Positions 6,649 through 11,965 of a DNA stretch of 13,194 nucleotides are shown in pieces. The notes below the pieces were generated by a model that saw only the letters and a list, made by a program, of their open reading frames with translations, did no database searches and had not been told where the DNA came from. The DNA comes from Bradyrhizobium sp. (lineage in GTDB: Bacteria > Pseudomonadota > Alphaproteobacteria > Rhizobiales > Xanthobacteraceae). A program made the position numbers and the translations under genes. How positions within the stretch are numbered: the stretch's first letter is position 1; each line of letters begins with the position of its first letter. The stretch lies in NCBI GenBank assembly GCA_019243075.1, contig JAFAUV010000055.1, positions 1 through 13,194 on the forward strand. The letters are read 5' to 3'.

Positions 6649-6834
6649 TTACTGGGTCAGCACACGCAGGTGGAGCGGCGAAATCTCTCCGTCCAGCCAA
6701 TCCTGCTCGAGCGCGAGTGCGTGCCACGCCTGTGCCATCCGCGAATAGCGGCGGAAGGCCGGCTGGCCTTCGGCGCGCTCCGCCAATTGCAGACAGTTTT
6801 CGGCGTTTTCCCTGAATATGTCCGACTGCTTCAT
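6649..6834 (-). CDS. Small helical protein of the FRENAENCLQLAE type, 61 aa
   Basis: A cytosolic 61-residue protein with two predicted helices: FRENAENCLQLAERA (7-21) and FRRYSRMAQAWHALALEQDWLDGE (27-50). I recognise this pattern (ENAxxCxxLAE, then RYxRMAxAWxxLAxEQDWLDG) from a large group of uncharacterised paralogues in Bradyrhizobium and relatives. Function unknown. The start at 6834 has no clear ribosome site, since the bases before it are pyrimidine-rich, but no other start is available and the protein begins where relatives begin. Upstream (6835-6920) is an unusually AT-rich patch (about 6857-6902) that may hold its promoter, though no box pair is convincing. It is followed by the 43-aa gene and emrAB on the same strand. 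Confidence 0.8.
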   Translation of the reverse strand: MKQSDIFRENAENCLQLAERAEGQPAFRRYSRMAQAWHALALEQDWLDGEISPLHLRVLTQ

Positions 6835-6920
6835 AGTCGGGACGTGGGGAGGGAATACGGTGTTTACAACGATAATTACCCGATTTTAATGGGAACTATT
6901 TTGTGGGCCGGCGCACGGCA

Positions 6921-8273
6921 TCACAGCCGCGCCGCCGGCGATGGTCCGGTTCCGGAAGAGGTGACTCGCCACACCGTGTTGCCGACATCGTCGGCGATCA
7001 GGAGGCCGCCGGTTTTGTCGATGGCCAATCCCACTGGCCGGCCCCGTGCGTGCTCGTCGCCGTCGAGAAAGCCCGTGACCACGTCCTGCGCCTTCCCATT
7101 CGGCTTGCCATTGCTAAAGGGGATGAACACCACCTTGTAGCCGTTCAGAACCTGGCGGTTCCAGCTCCCATGCTCGCCAACGAAGGCGCCGCCGCGATAT
7201 TGCTCGGGCAGATTTGTGCCGGTGTAAAAGGCGAGCCCGAGCGGCGCCACATGCGAGCTCAGCGCGTAGTCGGGCGGAATGGCCTTCGCAACGAGATCCG
7301 GCCGCTGCGGCTGCACGCGCGGATCGACGTTCTGCCCGTAATAGCTGTAGGGCCAGCCATAGAACGCGCCTTCCTTCACCGAAGTCATGTAGTCGGGCAC
7401 CAGATCGGGTCCGATCTCGTCGCGCTCATTGACCACCGCCCAGAGGGCGTGGCTTTGCGGCTCGAATGTCAGTCCATTGGGATTGCGCAGGCCGCTCGCG
7501 AAGATGCGGTAGCGCCCCGTCGCGCGATCGACCTCAAGTATGTCGGCGCGGTTGTGCTCCGCCTCCATGCCGTTTTCGGTGATGTTGCTGTTGGAGCCGA
7601 CGCCGACATAGAGCAGCTTTCCATCCGGGCTTGCGGTCAGGCTCTTGGTCCAGTGATGGTCGATCGGGCCGCCCGGCAGCGGTGTCAACGTCTCACCGGG
7701 CGCCGTGATCTTGGTGTCGCCGTCGTGATAGGGATATCTCACGATCGCGTCAGTGTTGGCGACATAGAGGTCGTTGCCGACCAGCGCGACGCCGAACGGC
7801 GAGTTGAGATGGTCGAGGAAGACGCTGGGCGTATCCGGCACGCCGTCGCCATTGGAATCGTGAAGCAGGGTGATGCGGTTGCTCTCGCCGGTGTTGCCGC
7901 CCGATGTCGCCCAGGACTCGACATAGCCCATGATGATTTCCTTCGGCCGTTTGATCGCGGCGCCCTTAGGCGCCTTCGATTCAACCACGAGCACATCGCC
8001 ATTCGGCAGCGTGTAGAGCGAGCGCGGATGCTGCAGGCCGGTGGCCAGCGCCTCGATCTTGAGTTCTTGCGGCACCTTTGGCGTCTCACCCTGCTTCCAT
8101 CCGACCACCCTTGCGATGTGCATCGGCGGCAACAGATATTGCTGCAACGCGGGCAGCGGCGGATTGGGCCCGATTTGGGCGTTTGGGTCGCCACTGCCGT
8201 CGTTGCATCCCGCCAGCGAAAGCAGCGCACCACCCAGGAAGGTGGCGCAAAACAAATGTGAAGACATCGTCAT
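6921..8273 (-). CDS. PQQ-dependent sugar dehydrogenase-like lipoprotein (sorbosone dehydrogenase family)
   Basis: A beta-propeller oxidoreductase of the soluble glucose/sorbosone dehydrogenase family, which oxidises sugars in the periplasm using PQQ. It has 450 residues. A lipoprotein signal peptide ends in the lipobox LAGC (20-23), so the mature enzyme should be lipid-anchored. Conserved sites include HHWTK (206-210, with the likely catalytic His), GLRNPNGL (261-268), GEHGSWNR (366-373) and RPVG (412-415). A Ca-binding type loop, DSNGDGVPD (139-147), is also visible. I chose ATG 8273 because GGGAG lies 7 bases upstream and it overlaps the DUF2231 stop as ATGA; ATG 8267 is the alternative. 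Translation is probably coupled to DUF2231. PQQ synthesis genes are not in the window. Actual substrate unknown. Confidence 0.9.
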   Translation of the reverse strand: MTMSSHLFCATFLGGALLSLAGCNDGSGDPNAQIGPNPPLPALQQYLLPPMHIARVVGWKQGETPKVPQELKIEALATGLQHPRSLYTLPNGDVLVVESKAPKGAAIKRPKEIIMGYVESWATSGGNTGESNRITLLHDSNGDGVPDTPSVFLDHLNSPFGVALVGNDLYVANTDAIVRYPYHDGDTKITAPGETLTPLPGGPIDHHWTKSLTASPDGKLLYVGVGSNSNITENGMEAEHNRADILEVDRATGRYRIFASGLRNPNGLTFEPQSHALWAVVNERDEIGPDLVPDYMTSVKEGAFYGWPYSYYGQNVDPRVQPQRPDLVAKAIPPDYALSSHVAPLGLAFYTGTNLPEQYRGGAFVGEHGSWNRQVLNGYKVVFIPFSNGKPNGKAQDVVTGFLDGDEHARGRPVGLAIDKTGGLLIADDVGNTVWRVTSSGTGPSPAARL

Positions 8274-8734
8274 CGGACCACTCCCACGCCATGGCGATAA
8301 ACCATCGACCATCCGAGCCAGCCGGTGGCGGGCAGGATCAAGGCGGTGATGACGGACAGAATGAGCCCGGTCGGCACAACCGAGGTCCAGGCGTCGCGCG
8401 TGTGAATCAGGACGTTGAAGAACGCCAGCACCAGCACCACGAGGTTGCCGAGCAAATGCGGCCATGCTGGCGCCTGCGCCCGGATCAGGCGGTTACTCAG
8501 GAAATCGGTGAGGCCTGCGATCGCGGCAAGAACGCCGAGGATGAGGCCGACGACCAGGAGCCATGCCGAGAAGTCCGCCCACATCATCTCGGCGGTCGCG
8601 CAATAGGTGATATCCGTCAACAACGCACCGATGAAGCAGACGATCGGCACGGGAACCAGCATCGGGTGGACAGGGTGTCTTGCGACCTGCGCGGTGGCGA
8701 ACAGCCTCGCGTCAGTTTGGTCAATTGTCGTCAC
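8270..8734 (-). CDS. DUF2231 membrane protein, GTG start
   Basis: A 154-residue inner-membrane protein with four predicted spans (about 26-46, 56-78, 92-112, 118-142). The HPVHPMLVPVP motif (20-30) before the first span is the hallmark of DUF2231. The His residues there and at H93 and H111 could bind heme, as has been suggested for similar small membrane proteins, but this is inference. I chose the GTG at 8734 because GAGG (8744-8741) lies 6 bases upstream and the motif begins soon after; the frame is open to 8932 without family character. It overlaps the PQQ dehydrogenase start by ATGA, suggesting that the two work together, perhaps as an anchor or electron acceptor for the periplasmic enzyme. 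An EcfG-type promoter lies about 50 bases upstream. Confidence 0.88.
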   Translation of the reverse strand: MTTIDQTDARLFATAQVARHPVHPMLVPVPIVCFIGALLTDITYCATAEMMWADFSAWLLVVGLILGVLAAIAGLTDFLSNRLIRAQAPAWPHLLGNLVVLVLAFFNVLIHTRDAWTSVVPTGLILSVITALILPATGWLGWSMVYRHGVGVVR

Positions 8735-8747
8735 GGCGAGCCTCGTT

Positions 8748-8773
8748 TCTCGCGCGTCATTGCTCTCGCGCGT
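8748..8773. repeat. Tandem direct repeat in the DUF2231 leader
   Basis: TCTCGCGCGT occurs at 8748-8757 and again at 8764-8773 (16-base period), between the EcfG-type -10 box and the GTG start. It lies in the transcribed leader if that promoter is used. A minus-strand ATG at 8760 opens a nine-codon frame whose TGA (8733-8731) overlaps the GTG of DUF2231. Confidence 0.5.
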
Positions 8774-8784
8774 AATTTGCGACC

Positions 8785-8809
8785 AACCGCCTGCCCGGAG
8801 CGAGGTTCC
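8785..8809 (-). promoter_or_regulatory. EcfG-type promoter of the DUF2231-PQQ dehydrogenase operon
   Basis: On the minus strand GGAAC (8809-8805), 16 bases, then GGTT (8788-8785), one mismatch from CGTT; read with a 17-base spacer it ends in GTT. It lies 50 bases before the GTG start and downstream of the PRC-barrel terminator, so it would begin an insulated two-gene transcript. Confidence 0.62.
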
Positions 8810-8845
8810 TAACCGGGGGACGCGGCCTTCGATCAATTCCGGCGG

Positions 8846-8880
8846 AAAAAAGCCCCGGCCGCGCGAGCGACCGGGGCTTT
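8846..8880 (-). terminator. Intrinsic terminator of the PRC-barrel gene
   Basis: AAAGCCCCGG (8849-8858) and CCGGGGCTTT (8871-8880) form a perfect 10-bp stem with a 12-base loop. Read on the minus strand, it ends in a run of six T (8851-8846). It starts 48 bases after the PRC-barrel stop and separates that gene from the DUF2231 promoter. Confidence 0.88.
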
Positions 8881-8928
8881 CAGAGGACAGTGCCGGCTCA
8901 CGGGGGAACAAGCCGGCCGTCGGAAAGA

Positions 8929-9306
8929 TCATACAATCGGCACACCGTAATAGTCATTGAGGGCACGGGTGGTGCCGACATCGCCCCAGTTCCAATCCCT
9001 GTCATCGCGGTATTTCGGCGCGCCGCGAAGCTGATTCTCCGTGACACCGGTACGATAGCCGCCGAGGCGGGTGTCATATTTCAGAGACTGCCAGGGCAAG
9101 GGGTAATGATCGTTACCCAGTCCCATAAAGCCGCCAAACCCGAGCACAGCGTACGACACCTTGCCGCTCATCTTGTCGATCATGACGCGCTCGATCGAGC
9201 CGATCTTGCTGTCGTCGGGGCCGAACACCGCAGTGCCCTCGACCTTATCGCTTCCGATCAGATTGCCGAACTCGCGAGCGTCCATTTCTCCAGCACTCAT
9301 TGCCAT
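8929..9306 (-). CDS. PRC-barrel domain protein
   Basis: A 125-residue cytosolic protein. The PRC-barrel runs from about 12 to 80: LIGSDKVEGTAVFGPDDSKIG (16-36), then IERVMIDKMSGKVSYAVLGFGG (38-59), and HYPLPWQSLKYD (67-78), the usual order of strands. The tail is rich in Asp, Arg and aromatics and ends in YYGVPIV. PRC-barrels are small binding modules in RimM, photosynthetic reaction-centre H subunits and many stress-induced alphaproteobacterial proteins. I chose the ATG at 9306, with GGAGG 5 bases upstream. In-frame ATGs at 9327, 9318 and 9300 exist, and the first two sit in a 9-base tandem repeat (ATGGAGGYG twice) that supplies two copies of the ribosome site. An EcfG-type promoter lies 37 bases upstream and an intrinsic terminator downstream. 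Confidence 0.9.
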   Translation of the reverse strand: MAMSAGEMDAREFGNLIGSDKVEGTAVFGPDDSKIGSIERVMIDKMSGKVSYAVLGFGGFMGLGNDHYPLPWQSLKYDTRLGGYRTGVTENQLRGAPKYRDDRDWNWGDVGTTRALNDYYGVPIV

Positions 9307-9343
9307 TTGCACCTCCATCGCCTCCATCGCCTTTCAGCAGGGC

Positions 9344-9368
9344 AACCGTGACGGCGGGCAATCGTTCC
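9344..9368 (-). promoter_or_regulatory. EcfG-type promoter of the PRC-barrel gene
   Basis: On the minus strand GGAAC (9368-9364), 16 bases, then GGTT (9347-9344). This is the same variant as in front of DUF2231. It begins 4 bases after the stop of the upstream 68-aa gene and ends 37 bases before the ATG at 9306. There is no terminator between, so read-through from the upstream operon is also possible. Confidence 0.65.
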
Positions 9369-9372
9369 TGTC

Positions 9373-9579
9373 TCAGCCGGTCGGGGCACCGCCATCATCG
9401 TCCGGCACCACGCCCGAGCCGGGCGTCTTCTCGGCGTCGTTGAGTTTGGGGTCGCGCGTCGCTTCGCGGGACGCCGATTTCTTCGGATCGCTCTTGTGAG
9501 CGGCCTGGGCGCGTGCCTTGTCCGTCGGCTGCTCCTGCGCCTGGCGATCCCTGGCCATGCCCTGGTTTGAATGTGCCAT
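9373..9579 (-). CDS. Small disordered Lys/Asp/Ala-rich protein, 68 aa
   Basis: A very hydrophilic 68-residue protein with no hydrophobic segment. It is rich in Gln, Lys, Asp and Ala and probably disordered. Residues 8-45 are alternately basic and acidic (DRQAQEQPTDKARAQAAH), and the C-terminus is GSGVVPDDDGGAPTG (54-68). GGAG (9591-9588) lies 8 bases before the ATG. It follows the DUF6894-like gene by 14 bases and so probably shares its EcfG-type promoter. The composition resembles small stress-induced hydrophilins, but that is a comparison of composition only. No domain recognised. Confidence 0.72.
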   Translation of the reverse strand: MAHSNQGMARDRQAQEQPTDKARAQAAHKSDPKKSASREATRDPKLNDAEKTPGSGVVPDDDGGAPTG

Positions 9580-9593
9580 TGTGCTTGCTCCAG

Positions 9594-9812
9594 CTAGTGG
9601 ATGAGGTCGAGCGGCAGGCAGCAGATCTCTTCCCCTTCCTCGTCGGTGACCAGAATCGCGTAATGGCCATTCCTCGCTTCGGGCCGTTCCCGCAGCACGC
9701 GCCGCGCGATCGAATCGGCCGTATCCATCGCCTCGATATCGTCGGGCAAATCGGCATCGCCGGCGTCGAAATTGGTTTTGGTATTCACAAGATCAAAATG
9801 ATAGAGCGGCAT
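9594..9812 (-). CDS. DUF6894-like small protein, 72 aa
   Basis: A 72-residue cytosolic protein starting MPLYHFDLVN and ending CCLPLDLIH. Between these are an acidic stretch (18-30, DLPDDIEAMD), a helix with IARRVL (35-40), and a strand pair YAILVTDEEGEEI (51-63). I recognise this order (xYxFD.., D..G...L.D...A...A, IVVRDEDGxE..xLP) from the DUF6894 type common in Bradyrhizobium and Methylobacterium; its function is unknown. I chose the ATG at 9812 because GGGGAG (9824-9819) lies 6 bases upstream, although the frame is open to 9935 through alternative starts. It heads a two-gene unit with the 68-aa gene. An EcfG-type promoter lies about 96 bases upstream, leaving a long leader. Confidence 0.85.
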   Translation of the reverse strand: MPLYHFDLVNTKTNFDAGDADLPDDIEAMDTADSIARRVLRERPEARNGHYAILVTDEEGEEICCLPLDLIH

Positions 9813-9908
9813 GTTGCACTCCCCGCGCGCGCCCGGCGGCCAAGCACGGGGCTCGTTCATCAGAACAACTCCGTCGATCCCGCGTGGCGAATACGGAAGC
9901 ATCAGGGC

Positions 9909-9933
9909 TACGCCGCGCCGCATAAATCGTTCC
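9909..9933 (-). promoter_or_regulatory. EcfG-type promoter of the DUF6894-like operon (CGTA variant)
   Basis: On the minus strand GGAAC (9933-9929), 16 bases, then CGTA (9912-9909), the same one-base variant as in front of emrA. It ends 96 bases before the ATG at 9812. The leader between holds no recognisable structure. On the plus strand the rest of this 261-base gap carries the FKBP promoter region. Confidence 0.5.
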
Positions 9934-10015
9934 AATTTTCGGGGTCAGAGAACTGGGGCGCGCGCGGCCTCGCTCCGCGTCGTTGACTGAATGTTCCTCG
10001 GGCGGAAGCCGGCTG

Positions 10016-10034
10016 GCAAGCGCGTGGCGCTTGC
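10016..10034. repeat. Tight hairpin in the FKBP upstream region
   Basis: GCAAGCGC (10016-10023) and GCGCTTGC (10027-10034) are perfectly complementary over 8 bp with a 3-base loop, ending 39 bases before the FKBP start. A TTGACT hexamer at 9983-9988 could be the -35 of a housekeeping promoter, in which case the hairpin would lie in or near the start of the transcript. No U-tract follows. Confidence 0.5.
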
Positions 10035-10073
10035 GCTAAACAGCCTGCCGCACTGAACAGGGGACCGCCAACG

Positions 10074-10526
10074 ATGCGCTTCCGTCATTTGAGAGTTCCG
10101 TTTGTCTCGGCCGCGTTCGCACTGGCCGTTATCGCTATTGCGCCGGTTGGCGCGCTCGCCCAAACGACAGGAAAACCCCTGACCACTGCTTCCGGACTGC
10201 AGATCATCGATACCAAGGCCGGCACCGGTGCCTCGCCGAAGCCAGGCCAGATCTGCGTGATGAATTATACCGGCTGGCTGTATGAGAACGGGCAGAAGGG
10301 CAAGAAATTCGATTCCTCCGTCGACCGCAACGAGCCCTTCGAATTTCCGATCGGCAAGCATCAGGTGATCGCCGGCTGGGACGAGGGCGTCGCCACCATG
10401 AAGGTCGGCGGCAAGCGCACCCTGATCATCCCGCCGGCGCTGGGTTATGGCGCGCGCGGCGCCGGCGGCGTGATTCCGCCGAACGCGACCTTGATGTTCG
10501 ACGTCGAACTGCTCGCCGTGAAGTAA
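10074..10526 (+). CDS. Secreted FKBP-type peptidyl-prolyl isomerase
   Basis: This enzyme catalyses cis-trans isomerisation of prolyl bonds in periplasmic proteins. It has 150 residues: a signal peptide (1-29; MRFRHLR, hydrophobic core, cleavage at GALA-QTT), then one FKBP domain (about 38-150). Active-site aromatics of the family are present: Y65 (VMNYTGW), F79-D80 (KKFDSS), V98-I99 (HQVIAGWDEG, with W102), Y125 (ALGYG) and F142. The domain is close to the minimal FKBP12 size, without the dimerisation helices of FkpA or Mip. Start ATG 10074 has GGGGA 9 bases upstream. The D-2-hydroxyacid dehydrogenase follows after 19 bases, so the two are probably co-transcribed, although a functional link is not obvious. 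No EcfG motif is seen upstream. Confidence 0.95.
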   Translation: MRFRHLRVPFVSAAFALAVIAIAPVGALAQTTGKPLTTASGLQIIDTKAGTGASPKPGQICVMNYTGWLYENGQKGKKFDSSVDRNEPFEFPIGKHQVIAGWDEGVATMKVGGKRTLIIPPALGYGARGAGGVIPPNATLMFDVELLAVK

Positions 10527-10545
10527 AGCTTGAAAGGGGCGCATC

Positions 10546-11529
10546 GTGAAGGTTACGGTCCTCGACGACTATTTCGATACGGTGCGCACGCTCGACTGCT
10601 TTGCCAAGCTGAAGGGCCATGACGTCACGATCTGGAACGACCACGTACAGGACGTCGACAAGCTTGCCGACCGCTTGACGGATACAGAAGCGCTGGTGCT
10701 GATCCGCGAGCGCACGCACATCCGGACGCCTCTGCTCGAGCGGTTGCCGAAGCTGAAGTTGATCAGCCAGCGCAGCGTGTTTCCACATATCGATATTGAT
10801 ACCTGCTCGAGGCTCGGTATTGTCGTGGCATCCAGCCAGCACGCCGATACGCCGTCCTATGCGACCGCGGAATTGACCTGGGGCCTGGTGCTGGCCGCGG
10901 CGCGCATGATCCCGCAACAGGTGATTTCGTTGAAGAGCGGCCATTGGCAGTTCGGCGTGGGCTCGACCGTGCGGGGCAAGACGTTCGGCATCTATGGCTA
11001 CGGCCGGATCGGCGCCGTCGTTGCCGGCTACGCCAAGGCGTTCGGCATGAATGTGCTTGTCTGGGCGCGAGAGCCGGCCATGGCAAAGGCGCGCGCCGAC
11101 GGCTATGACACCGCGCCAAGCAAGGCGGCTTTTTTCGAACAATGCGATTTCATCTCGCTGCATATGCGCCTCGTCGATGCGACGCGCGGCATCGTCACGG
11201 CGGAGGATCTTGCGCGGATGAAGCCGTCGGCGACGCTGGTCAACACCAGCCGCGCCGGACTGATCGAGCCGAATGCGCTGGTGAATGCGCTCGGCAGCGG
11301 CCGTCCCGGTTTTGCTGCCGTCGACGTGTTCGAGACGGAGCCGCTGCGCGACACCGCCGATCCCCTGCTCAATTTGGACAATGTCGTCGCGACCCCGCAT
11401 ATCGGCTATGTCTCCCGCGACGAGTACGAGCTCCAGTTCACCGATATTTTCGACCAGATCCTCTGCTTTGCCGCAGGCGAGCCGATCAACGTCGTCAATC
11501 CCGACGTGCTGAGCCATCGGCGCCAGTAA
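10546..11529 (+). CDS. D-2-hydroxyacid dehydrogenase family protein, GTG start
   Basis: An NAD(P)-dependent oxidoreductase of the D-isomer-specific 2-hydroxyacid dehydrogenase family (327 residues), which interconverts a 2-keto acid and a D-2-hydroxy acid in the cytosol. The catalytic domain is split (about 1-105 and 295-327) around a Rossmann domain with GYGRIG (151-156) in the segment GKTFGIYGYGRIG. The catalytic triad is R236 (NTSRAG), E265 (DVFETEP) and H285 (TPHIGYVS). The GTG start is supported by AGGGG 6 bases upstream and by MKVTVLDDY beginning the first strand. The QRSVF (75-79) and SYATAEL (104-110) motifs are those of phosphoglycerate-dehydrogenase-like members. There is no ACT domain, so serine biosynthesis is unlikely and the substrate is open. 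It ends at the bidirectional terminator. Confidence 0.93.
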   Translation: MKVTVLDDYFDTVRTLDCFAKLKGHDVTIWNDHVQDVDKLADRLTDTEALVLIRERTHIRTPLLERLPKLKLISQRSVFPHIDIDTCSRLGIVVASSQHADTPSYATAELTWGLVLAAARMIPQQVISLKSGHWQFGVGSTVRGKTFGIYGYGRIGAVVAGYAKAFGMNVLVWAREPAMAKARADGYDTAPSKAAFFEQCDFISLHMRLVDATRGIVTAEDLARMKPSATLVNTSRAGLIEPNALVNALGSGRPGFAAVDVFETEPLRDTADPLLNLDNVVATPHIGYVSRDEYELQFTDIFDQILCFAAGEPINVVNPDVLSHRRQ

Positions 11530-11561
11530 CGGGGCGCAAGTAACAGGTCGCAAGGGAGCGC

Positions 11562-11595
11562 AAAAAAAGACCGGCCCTCTACGGACCGGTCTTTT
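11562..11595. terminator. Bidirectional intrinsic terminator
   Basis: AAAAGACCGG (11565-11574) and CCGGTCTTTT (11586-11595) form a perfect 10-bp stem with an 11-base loop. Plus-strand transcripts from the dehydrogenase end in four T, and minus-strand transcripts from the CsbD gene end in seven T (11568-11562). It lies in the 88-base gap between their stops. Confidence 0.9.
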
Positions 11596-11617
11596 CCCTC
11601 AAACTACAGCCAGCGGG

Positions 11618-11833
11618 CTAGAGTTTCTTGTTCGCAGCCGCCGCCGCGCGATTGACCGATTCCTTGGTAGCCTCTTTGGCATCGCCCAGCGCCTGCTGGC
11701 CCTTGCCCTTTATTTCCTGGACCGCGCCTTCGCCCTGCAGGCGATCGGAACCGGTGGCTTCGCCTACGCCTTGCTTGGCCTTGCCGATGGTCTCGTTGGC
11801 AGCTCCCTTGACCTTGTCAGTGGTAGCACCCAT
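11618..11833 (-). CDS. CsbD-family stress protein
   Basis: A 71-residue CsbD-like protein, a family of small, highly hydrophilic helical proteins first known from the Bacillus sigma-B regulon and common in alphaproteobacterial stress responses. Biochemical role unknown. The repeated pattern of the family is visible: DKVKGAANETIGKAKQGVGEATGSDRLQGEGAVQEIKGK is its core (6-44, key motifs KGAANETIGKAK and LQGEGAVQEIKG), followed by an Ala/Lys-rich tail ending NKKL. I chose ATG 11833 because AGGAGG lies 6 bases upstream; the frame is open to 11863 with an Arg-rich extension of no family character. A perfect EcfG-type promoter lies 28 bases upstream. It converges on the dehydrogenase and shares its terminator. 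Confidence 0.93.
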   Translation of the reverse strand: MGATTDKVKGAANETIGKAKQGVGEATGSDRLQGEGAVQEIKGKGQQALGDAKEATKESVNRAAAAANKKL

Positions 11834-11861
11834 GAAATTCCTCCTCTTTCTACGACGAGCC

Positions 11862-11886
11862 AACGGCTGCCACCGCGAAATGTTCC
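11862..11886 (-). promoter_or_regulatory. EcfG-type general stress promoter of csbD-like gene, perfect match
   Basis: On the minus strand GGAAC (11886-11882), 16 bases, then CGTT (11865-11862), an exact match to the EcfG consensus. It ends 28 bases before the ATG at 11833. The GGAAC forms half of a perfect palindrome GTTCCGGAAC (11882-11891), but the plus-strand half has no matching -10 box towards the cupin gene. Confidence 0.78.
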
Positions 11887-11965
11887 GGAACTGCTGGCCT
11901 CAACGCGGGGATTTCGGTAGCGTCGGCGTGAAGGAACTCGATCAAAGTCAACGGAAAGCGTCGTC

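Noticed and set aside
6903..8261. Long plus-strand frame opposite the PQQ dehydrogenase
   Set aside because: No recognisable motif; the minus-strand protein has a lipobox and conserved family sites.
9961..9998. Minus-strand GGAAC in the FKBP / DUF6894 gap
   Set aside because: Followed after 16 bases by GGAG, not CGTT; the better site is at 9933-9909.
10426..11553. Minus-strand frame opposite the dehydrogenase and FKBP end
   Set aside because: Shadow of the D-2-hydroxyacid dehydrogenase; composition is that of antisense GC-rich DNA.
11933..11958. GGAAC upstream of the cupin ATG as a stress promoter
   Set aside because: No CGTT-like box at 16 or 17 bases, and the distance to the ATG (28 bases) leaves little room; the GGAAAG that follows is the ribosome site.
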